The notes under the pieces: generated by a model
The model's input: only the letters and a program-made list of their open reading frames with translations
Databases searched by the model: none
Told to the model about the DNA's origin: nothing
Position numbers and translations under genes: made by a program
Source: Nanobdellota archaeon
GTDB lineage: Archaea > Nanobdellota > Nanobdellia > Woesearchaeales > WJIZ01
DNA length: 33,377 nucleotides
NCBI GenBank assembly: GCA_023140175.1
Contig: JAGLMD010000019.1
Location: forward strand, 1 to 33,377
Direction: 5' to 3'
In this document: positions 26,469 through 33,377 of the stretch, piece by piece
How the letters are laid out: every line of letters starts with the position of its first letter
How positions within the stretch are numbered: the stretch's first letter is position 1

Positions 26469-27001
26469 AAAGTACAGGCAGAATCTTTTTATTATTTTTA
26501 CTAATCATAGGAATATTTATTAGAGATGTTTTAGCATTTCCGGTTCTTCCTTCCCAGTTCTATGGAGAAATAATCATAGATGGAAAATTTGCTCAGATTG
26601 GCACAAATATCTCAGCTTATGATACCAGCGGAATATTATGCGGCTCTTGTGTCGTTGAAAAAAAGGGGGAGTATATCTTATCATGTAAAGGAGACAACCC
26701 AACAACAGCAGAAGATGAGGGAGCCGGAGAGAATGAATTTGTTATAGTTTATGTGAATAATAAAAGCATAAACCCAGAAGCAGAATGGCATTCTGGAGAG
26801 TTTTCAAGACTAGATCTTATTATAGGAACACAAACTGAAAACATGGTTTCAGATCCAGAGTACCCATCAAAAGAGAAAATGGAATATCCTTCAAAAGAGA
26901 GAATTTCCCCAATCGACTATATACTTATTATCTTGTTTTTGGTCATTATTGTCTTTGTGATTGTAATGATGAAAAAACAAGAAAGTGAGATAAATCTATG
27001 A
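26456..27001 (+). CDS. Secreted/membrane protein with FYG-type beta domain and C-terminal TM
   Basis: ATG 26456 inside the 26426 ORF gives a signal peptide (IFLLFLLIIGIFIRDVLA-FPVLPSQFYGEIIIDGK); C-terminal TM 'YILIILFLVIIVFVIVMM'. Confidence 0.75.
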   Translation: MDNIKSTGRIFLLFLLIIGIFIRDVLAFPVLPSQFYGEIIIDGKFAQIGTNISAYDTSGILCGSCVVEKKGEYILSCKGDNPTTAEDEGAGENEFVIVYVNNKSINPEAEWHSGEFSRLDLIIGTQTENMVSDPEYPSKEKMEYPSKERISPIDYILIILFLVIIVFVIVMMKKQESEINL

Positions 27002-29457
27002 AAAGAACAAAATTAAAAGGAAGCACAATAGTATATTATAGTTTATTAGTAGTTTTAATAGTGTTGTTTATAAAAAATACTAGTGCTATTCCCGTACCCG
27101 CTGTTGAGTTTTATGGCAGAGTGACAATTAATGATACAGACGCTATAGCTGGAATTAATATAACAGCATATGATGCTGATAATACCCTATGTGGATATTT
27201 TATTATCGTTAATGGCGGCTATTATGGGCTTTTATCCTGTGATGGAGATGATATTACAACCAATGAGGATGAAGGCGCAGAAGACTATGATCAGATTGCA
27301 TTCTATGTTAACAGCACCAGGGCGGTTCCATTCGGTAATGTTTCATGGGAACCAGGAGAATATCGTTTTGTTAATCTTTCTGTCAAAAATTACCCGCCAT
27401 ATTTTTTACATAATTTCACAACACAATACATAAACGAAAGCTTAAGCCATATTTACGATGTCAATTGTTCTGATTTGAATGTGGGGGATAATCTCACTTA
27501 TTATGATAATACAACCAGGTTTGATATAGACCCAACAACAGGAATTATTGACTGGATCCCGCAAAATAATGATGTTGGCGATTATACAATATTAATTACC
27601 TGCTCAGATGGAGTATTTAATGTAACAGGAATCCTTCCATTCGTTGCCTATGATACCAACAACCCGCCAGTATTAGCAAATATAGGGCCGCAGATAGCTG
27701 CCGGAGGAATAAGATACCACTATGACGTAAATGCCACAGATCCTGATAATGACACATTAACTTATTCATCCAATTCCACATTATTTACAATTAACCCTGC
27801 CACAGGAATAATAGATTTTATGCCCCAAAATTCACAAGCCGGCACTTATACAATAAATATCTCAGTAAGTGACGGCAAATTAATAGATTACGAACTTATT
27901 CCATTCACAATTACTGAAAGCCCTGCCGCTCCAGGAAGGGGAGGGGCTGCAGAAGGAGACACTGCAGGAACAGCTGGCAGCATCCCCCTAACAAAGAAAG
28001 AATCAATGGCTGCTTGTTTCGAGAACTGGAAATGTAGTGAATGGTCAACCTGTTCACTAGATGGATGGCAGACCAGAAAATGCATAGATATAAACGATTG
28101 TAAAACATATAAGAAAAAGCCCAAAGAAACCCGGGAATGTGAATATGTTGGAACATGTTCAGATAAAATAAAAAATTGTCATGGCGGCTCTTGTGAAGAA
28201 GGCATTGATTGCGGCGGGCCCTGCCTGCCCTGTCCCTTCTTCCCTTCGTGTTCTGACGGCATTCAAAATTGTCATGGCGGCTCTTGTGAAGAAGGCATTG
28301 ATTGCGGCGGGCCTTGCTCTGCTTGTGAAGCTGAAGAATTCATAGGAATACCCATACCCCAACTTGCACCATTAATCAAAAGATTCCCCTGGCTATTGCT
28401 CCTGATAGTGATTATATTACTAATCTCCTCCATAATAGGAGATAGAACATATGTAAAAAAGATATCTAAGAAAGAGTTCGAAGAATATAGGAAAAAGCTA
28501 AAACAATACAAAAGAATTAGAAAGAAGATCTACTTTACTAGTGGAATACTTTCATTCATAGGCTTGGTTCTTATCTTCTATATGTATCAAATGAGTGATA
28601 AACCAATAGAATCTATTTTGAAATTTATATGGATACCCATAATATCCTGTATCATAGTTCTTGCATCAGTCTACTTCATTATAAGGCACTTTAGCTATTA
28701 TGAATATAGGAAGAGGAAAAAAGAAGAGCTTTTCTTCTTAGAACACAAGAAAAGAAAACATGGCCTTATAAAGATAGAAGACGAACTTCTCATATCACTA
28801 GAAACAAAGTTACAGTTTATGATACTCTCCATATGGAAACAAGGAATATTCAAGGAAAAAGAAGTATTAGACAGCATAAAAGAAATATACAACCTCTTAG
28901 GTGACTTAAAGAAAGAGAGAACAGAAAAAAATAAGCCAATAACAACAAAAGAAGAGATCAAAACACAGTTATCTCATCTGCAGATAAATCCGAGTCTAAT
29001 CGATCTCTCAAAAAATTACCCTGAATTCAAAGAAATATTAGCCGCCATAAAAGAACTTAGAGGCGGTGAAGATGAAGAAGGAAAAATCAAGAGAGTAGAG
29101 CGGTTCCTTCTTGGTGTAGTTGAAATTTCTCAAGATATACACATCTTAAGTATAGTAAAATCAAGCCATGCAAGAGTAGACTCCTATAATGCCCTTGTAG
29201 ATATTTACGAATATTACAAGAACCAGCTCGACAATAAAGCAAAGTCAGAGGACAATCTCACGAAGAAAGAAAACCTTTTCATGAGAAAAACTGATGAAAT
29301 CACAAATAAGCCAAAAATAATGCAGCACATAAGGGGCCATATGGAATCTATCCCGATGTATAATAGCTCAGTTGAATTATATGATCATTACAAGAAGAGA
29401 CAGGATATGCATAACGAGATGGAAAAAATAAAAAGAGAACGAAAAATTATCTCTTAG
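26998..29457 (+). CDS. Multi-domain membrane protein (819 aa): FYG beta domain, two cadherin/He_PIG-like domains, TSP1-like region, duplicated Cys motif, several TMs and a cytoplasmic helical domain
   Basis: Start overlaps the upstream stop (ATGA). 'FYGRVTINDTDAIAGINITAYD'; 'RFDIDPTTGIIDWIPQNNDVGDYTILITCSDG' and 'LFTINPATGIIDFMPQNSQAGTYTINISVSDG'; 'CFENWKCSEWSTCSLDGWQTRKC'; TM 'WLLLLIVIILLISSIIG' and later hydrophobic segments. Confidence 0.88.
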   Translation: MKRTKLKGSTIVYYSLLVVLIVLFIKNTSAIPVPAVEFYGRVTINDTDAIAGINITAYDADNTLCGYFIIVNGGYYGLLSCDGDDITTNEDEGAEDYDQIAFYVNSTRAVPFGNVSWEPGEYRFVNLSVKNYPPYFLHNFTTQYINESLSHIYDVNCSDLNVGDNLTYYDNTTRFDIDPTTGIIDWIPQNNDVGDYTILITCSDGVFNVTGILPFVAYDTNNPPVLANIGPQIAAGGIRYHYDVNATDPDNDTLTYSSNSTLFTINPATGIIDFMPQNSQAGTYTINISVSDGKLIDYELIPFTITESPAAPGRGGAAEGDTAGTAGSIPLTKKESMAACFENWKCSEWSTCSLDGWQTRKCIDINDCKTYKKKPKETRECEYVGTCSDKIKNCHGGSCEEGIDCGGPCLPCPFFPSCSDGIQNCHGGSCEEGIDCGGPCSACEAEEFIGIPIPQLAPLIKRFPWLLLLIVIILLISSIIGDRTYVKKISKKEFEEYRKKLKQYKRIRKKIYFTSGILSFIGLVLIFYMYQMSDKPIESILKFIWIPIISCIIVLASVYFIIRHFSYYEYRKRKKEELFFLEHKKRKHGLIKIEDELLISLETKLQFMILSIWKQGIFKEKEVLDSIKEIYNLLGDLKKERTEKNKPITTKEEIKTQLSHLQINPSLIDLSKNYPEFKEILAAIKELRGGEDEEGKIKRVERFLLGVVEISQDIHILSIVKSSHARVDSYNALVDIYEYYKNQLDNKAKSEDNLTKKENLFMRKTDEITNKPKIMQHIRGHMESIPMYNSSVELYDHYKKRQDMHNEMEKIKRERKIIS
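28172..28313 (+). repeat. 49-bp exact direct repeat within the 819-aa gene (28172-28220 and 28265-28313)
   Basis: aaaattgtcatggcggctcttgtgaagaaggcattgattgcggcgggcc twice, 93 bp apart, encoding NCHGGSCEEGIDCGGPC. Confidence 0.9.
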
Positions 29458-29463
29458 TTTGTA

Positions 29464-29588
29464 TATACTAAACCGCAATGAATTCGGATAAATATCGTGA
29501 ATTGCGGTGATTAGTGTATATTATTTAATGCAATTCGCTAGATTGATAATTACGCCTATATTTTATACTAATTAGCGCAATTATCAAT
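29464..29588. other. Intergenic inverted repeats between convergent genes (possible bidirectional terminator/structured element)
   Basis: accgcaat (29472-29479)/attgcggt (29501-29508) with outer tatacta/ttagtgtata arms; attgataatt (29542-29551)/aattatcaat (29579-29588). Confidence 0.55.
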
Positions 29589-29612
29589 AGTTGTGGATGA
29601 GTATATCCCTAA

Positions 29613-30266
29613 TCAGGGCTGAATCAAATCATCTCTCGCATCAGCTATAGATTGAATGATATCTATATTATTCAGAACATACGGCACACCAGGATTTAAT
29701 TTCTCTGTCCTCTTAAGATACAATAAAGCCTGCTCTAAATCACGATAATCCGGCTTATCTTCATCTTCAGACTTCCTGAATCTTGCCACATAATTCTGTG
29801 CTAAATCAAAGTTAGCATTAGCATTATCCGGCTCAAGCTGAACAACATTTTCAAAATAAGTAATTGCATTATCAAGATCACCTAATTCAAAATACAAAAC
29901 ACCTATTGAATAATGTGCCTTTGCATAAGAATCATCTATCTCAACCGCCCCCATAAACACATCCAAAGCATTATCATATTCTCCTTTACCATAATAAATC
30001 ACACCAATATTATGATAAGCAGTAATAAATGTTGGTTTAAACTCAACAGCCTTTTCAAACATCTCTAAGGACTCATCAATCATATCCATCCTGAAATATA
30101 GCTTCCCGAGTGTAAAATACAGCAAATAAGGTTTTGACTTTATCTCATCAATTATATATTTTGGATTAATATAAGAGATTACATTTATTTTTGTAGACTC
30201 AGCAAATGCTATCGGTAACATTAAGAAAACTGAGAATAATGCCAAAAATAATATTATTTTTTTCAA
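29613..30266 (-). CDS. Secreted or membrane-tethered TPR-repeat protein
   Basis: Signal peptide MKKIILFLALFSVFLMLPIAFA; TPR units such as 'ITAYHNIGVIYYGKGEYDNALDVFMGAVEIDDSYAKAHYSIGVLYFELGDLDNAITYFENVVQLEPDNANAN'. Confidence 0.88.
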   Translation of the reverse strand: MKKIILFLALFSVFLMLPIAFAESTKINVISYINPKYIIDEIKSKPYLLYFTLGKLYFRMDMIDESLEMFEKAVEFKPTFITAYHNIGVIYYGKGEYDNALDVFMGAVEIDDSYAKAHYSIGVLYFELGDLDNAITYFENVVQLEPDNANANFDLAQNYVARFRKSEDEDKPDYRDLEQALLYLKRTEKLNPGVPYVLNNIDIIQSIADARDDLIQP

Positions 30267-30298
30267 GTTATACTCTATCTTGACTATAAAAAAACCAA

Positions 30299-30308
30299 TA
30301 TTTAAAAG
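30299..30308 (-). promoter_or_regulatory. TATA box for the TPR gene
   Basis: CTTTTAAATA on the minus strand, the same 10-mer as at 13935-13944, ~33 bp upstream of the start codon. Confidence 0.5.
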
Positions 30309-30445
30309 TTTGCTTTTAATAATAAACTAATTAAATGATTAATTAAGTAGTGAATTTTAATACTTAACCACCTAATTTTTTAATTTATAAATAACTTATA
30401 AATGCTTTCTAAAAATCATAAAAGTCATTTTTATCATAAAAAATG

Positions 30446-30459
30446 CAAAAGTATTTATA
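30446..30459 (+). promoter_or_regulatory. BRE/TATA-like promoter for the RHH-878aa operon
   Basis: caaaag + TATTTATA; inverted repeat around 30478-30503 downstream. Confidence 0.5.
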
Positions 30460-30509
30460 TTAGTAATGTTATAAAAGTGTATATATAGCTATAAGAGTAT
30501 ACAGAATAG

Positions 30510-30677
30510 GTGAATTTTTTGAAAAAAAGGGTAAATATAGGTCTAAAAGAGAAAATACATACCCAGGCTAAAATAATTTCTACGATAAAAAAGGTGCCAT
30601 TAGGTGAATATTTTGAGAAAGCGATAGCTGAAGCTGTAAAAAAAGATAAAAAACTGTTAGAGGATTTATTCAAATGA
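30510..30677 (+). CDS. Small (55 aa) ribbon-helix-helix (CopG/Arc-like) protein, absent from the supplied ORF track
   Basis: GTG start; translation MNFLKKRVNIGLKEKIHTQAKIISTIKKVPLGEYFEKAIAEAVKKDKKLLEDLFK*; stop overlaps the next start (ATGA). Confidence 0.75.
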   Translation: MNFLKKRVNIGLKEKIHTQAKIISTIKKVPLGEYFEKAIAEAVKKDKKLLEDLFK

Positions 30678-33310
30678 AGCAGATCAAAATATATGCAATA
30701 ATGCTGGCATTGCTTCTTCCTCTTATTCAGGGTGCTTCAATCGAACTATCGTTAGATCCGGAAATAATCCAGGGAGACACTGAAACAGCATCTATCTCAA
30801 TACAATCAGATAATTCATTTGATGGCTTCGTATATCTTAGCTTCAATAATCTTAATTCAATAACAGTAATCCCATTTAATAATGGCGAATTTACAGGCAC
30901 CGGCCCATTTAGCTATGAATATAACTGGCCCATTTATGGCATAAACACAGGAATCTATTCAATCTCTGCAAATCTCGCTTACAGTAATGGTTCTATAATA
31001 GCAGCAGATGAATTGGAGGGAATAGTAAATAGCTCTGCTCCAAAAATACTATCAACATCCCCTTCTGAATTTGTAACCACTACAACCACAACATTGATGG
31101 TAACAACAAACGAAGACTCAACCTGCAGGTATAGTACAAATAATAATACATATATGAATAATTCTAATACATTTACCCTAACAGGCAGCTTATCACATAC
31201 ACAGATAATAACTGGCTTATCACAGGGTCAACATACTTATTACGCAAGATGTGCAGATTCAAAAGGGAATGAAATGAACGAACCAGAAGCTATTAGCTTC
31301 ATAGTAGATTTCCCGCCAAAAGCAGATATAAGCCTTAGTGATGAATCTCCCATAAAGGCTGGAACAATAGAAGTTACAGTAGTAACATCCGAAAATCTGG
31401 ATAATGCACCAACATTATATTATAGTTTCAATGATGCGCCTGGTTCAAAAAAGATAATATCCCTTACTGGCGAAAATTCGTTCTGGAGGGGATATATGAT
31501 AATCACTAGTAATGATGATAATAAAGTGGGTACATTCCAGTTCAGTGGAGAAGACAGCCTGGGAACAGTGGGCAGTTTAATAGAAAAAGGAAAAATATTC
31601 CTGGTTGACACATCCAATCCTCCGGCTCCGATAAATATTGAAGCAAAATCCCTGCCAAATGGAAATATAAAACTTGAATGGTACTATGAAGGTGAACCGA
31701 TTGACAGCTTCAATATCTACAGAGGGACTGATTCCGGGTTAGACTATATAGACTTCTATACCTCGACAGACAATGACACACAATATATTGACACATCAGT
31801 TACAGATAAAGTGACATATTATTACAAAGTAGTTGCGATAGATAAAGCAGGAAACATAGGGCCCCTTTCAGAAGAAGTATATGCTACATCTATAGAAGAA
31901 AGCTCAGAAACTGAAGAAAATGAAAAGGAAGAAGAGGAAGAGGAAACAAAAACAGAAGAACCAAAGGTGCTCCCGCCTAACCTGGTAATAAAAGTGAATG
32001 ATATTATCAAAAAAGTCGAGCAGCTGGAGATTGACGTTAAAGATGTTAGTATAAAATTTGAAAACGGTGAGGCAGGAGAAAAGGATATTGTTAATGAATT
32101 AGATATAATGGCTGCTATAAATAAAGCAAAATTAACAATAAACAAGCTAAAAACACAATTAGAAGATCTAAAATTAGAATATAAGACTCCTGAACAGCTA
32201 GACTCTGAACTAGACAAGGTCAATCTAGAAATAATAAAAACCAGGAAATTGACTCCTAAACAGGTTGCACTGATAGAAAAAGCAGAATTTATACAAAGCA
32301 CCAGCAAAGAGGACACAGAAATTGCAGTAGAAGAGATCTTCCCTGGTTTCAGTAAAAAGGAAAAATCAGCATATATCAATAAAAATAGAAAGATCCAGGA
32401 TGACATAAACATTGAAGTATATATAAAGATAATAAATATTGAATATTTAGATGAATCATCTAAAGAACAAACAATAGTTAGAAAAAAGATATCATATCTA
32501 AATCCTGAATCCATAGAAGATATAATTGTGATGGAGATAATACCAAAAACATTTGCTGAAAGCACAGATGAGATAAATTTTAAATCAGAAGGTTATGAGA
32601 TAATCAAAAAAGACCCGATAGTTAAATGGGGTTTTCTTAAACTAAACTTTGAAGGTAAAACAATAGAGTATAGTACAGATAAGAAAGTTGACATGAGCAG
32701 GGCAAAGGAGATTAAATCAGTTGTCTTAGTGGGCCCAATTCAGCTCGAAGAAAGGCTAAATTCCAATGTAGTAGGATATTCTATTCTCCCTTTCTTTAAT
32801 CAGGACTCTAGCTTCACTTCCCTGGAAAAGTTCTTTATTTATTTGGGTACTATCATAATAATTGTGCTATGTATATACTACTTCATTTTTGTTAAAGGCA
32901 ATGCACCAAAAATTCAGGGATTAAAAAAGAAGATTATGAATTTTAGAAAAAAAGACAAGAAAAAAGCATTATTTATAGAGGAGAAATACCCGCCAGTTAC
33001 CAGGATAAAGGAAAATAAAGAAAATAAAGAAACACCGATTTATTCAAGTATAGTCTCTTCTTTTGAAAACAACGTTTCAAAGAAAATAGAGAAGAATGAT
33101 GATTTTGAACATATTAAGGAAGTTATCAATCAAACACAAGAGTACATAAGTGTTGAAGACTTTGACAAAGCCGCACTCTTATACCCGCAAGTGCAGTTAT
33201 TATATAGGGGCCTCCAAAAAGACCTTAAACAAGATATATATCCCCAGTGTGCAGAGCTTCAAAAAAATATCAAAGATGGCAGCCAGGAAATATATAAAAG
33301 CATATTATAA
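30674..33310 (+). CDS. Membrane-anchored surface protein (878 aa) with beta-rich ectodomain, FN3-like domain, coiled region, TM and cytoplasmic tail
   Basis: Signal peptide MKQIKIYAIMLALLLPLIQGA; 'NPPAPINIEAKSLPNGNIKLEWYYEGEPIDSFNIYRGTDSG...VTYYYKVVAIDKAGNIGPLSEEVYAT' (FN3); TM 'FFIYLGTIIIIVLCIYYFIFV'. Confidence 0.88.
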   Translation: MKQIKIYAIMLALLLPLIQGASIELSLDPEIIQGDTETASISIQSDNSFDGFVYLSFNNLNSITVIPFNNGEFTGTGPFSYEYNWPIYGINTGIYSISANLAYSNGSIIAADELEGIVNSSAPKILSTSPSEFVTTTTTTLMVTTNEDSTCRYSTNNNTYMNNSNTFTLTGSLSHTQIITGLSQGQHTYYARCADSKGNEMNEPEAISFIVDFPPKADISLSDESPIKAGTIEVTVVTSENLDNAPTLYYSFNDAPGSKKIISLTGENSFWRGYMIITSNDDNKVGTFQFSGEDSLGTVGSLIEKGKIFLVDTSNPPAPINIEAKSLPNGNIKLEWYYEGEPIDSFNIYRGTDSGLDYIDFYTSTDNDTQYIDTSVTDKVTYYYKVVAIDKAGNIGPLSEEVYATSIEESSETEENEKEEEEEETKTEEPKVLPPNLVIKVNDIIKKVEQLEIDVKDVSIKFENGEAGEKDIVNELDIMAAINKAKLTINKLKTQLEDLKLEYKTPEQLDSELDKVNLEIIKTRKLTPKQVALIEKAEFIQSTSKEDTEIAVEEIFPGFSKKEKSAYINKNRKIQDDINIEVYIKIINIEYLDESSKEQTIVRKKISYLNPESIEDIIVMEIIPKTFAESTDEINFKSEGYEIIKKDPIVKWGFLKLNFEGKTIEYSTDKKVDMSRAKEIKSVVLVGPIQLEERLNSNVVGYSILPFFNQDSSFTSLEKFFIYLGTIIIIVLCIYYFIFVKGNAPKIQGLKKKIMNFRKKDKKKALFIEEKYPPVTRIKENKENKETPIYSSIVSSFENNVSKKIEKNDDFEHIKEVINQTQEYISVEDFDKAALLYPQVQLLYRGLQKDLKQDIYPQCAELQKNIKDGSQEIYKSIL

Positions 33311-33377
33311 TAAAAGCGTTCTATAATAGATTCGATATTAAATCAACATCTAAACAGATATCTCTAAGATTATATTC

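Noticed and set aside
31822-32565. 247-aa minus-strand ORF
   Set aside because: Antisense to the coiled, Lys/Glu-rich part of the 878-aa protein, whose domains and coupling support the + strand.
1-33377. Mobile element, prophage, tRNA or rRNA
   Set aside because: No transposase, integrase or phage structural genes, and no recognisable tRNA/rRNA sequence on reading. Repetition is explained by protein-module duplication and the hairpin array.

Overview
Gene-dense, AT-rich window that looks archaeal and most likely DPANN-like (Woese-/Pacearchaeota type). The basis is TATA/BRE-like promoters, T-rich terminators, start/stop overlaps, DUF5752-like domains and N-glycosylation-sequon-rich Ig-type surface proteins; taxonomy is inference. 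It is almost entirely a cell-envelope locus with no recognisable metabolic enzyme, transposase, rRNA, tRNA or CRISPR. Main content: (1) two giant, overlapping, Ig-repeat surface proteins (>=1546 aa, truncated at the left edge, and 2957 aa); (2) a 13.51-13.85 kb noncoding array of short, mostly perfect hairpins; (3) a protein with an acidic low-complexity region and two DUF5752-like domains; (4) a cluster of four small secreted 'A' proteins and two 'B' proteins arranged A0-A1-B1-A2-B2-...-A3, bracketed by two nearly identical Sm-like small proteins and followed by a tandem-HTH protein; (5) an overlapping operon of a ~108-Cys protein, a duplicated GWNLIGYP-type protein, and two related membrane proteins; (6) a TPR lipoprotein/secreted protein on the minus strand; (7) a 55-aa ribbon-helix-helix ORF, missing from the supplied ORF track, overlapping the start of an 878-aa FN3/coiled membrane protein. 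The most interesting observation is that the C-terminal ~180 aa of both giant proteins appears homologous to the stand-alone small A proteins, including the extreme C-terminal '(Y/F)xEL(x)' strand. This suggests one uncharacterised envelope/filament assembly system built on a shared C-terminal module. The hairpin array and the paired Sm-like genes are the best candidates for an RNA-level component.
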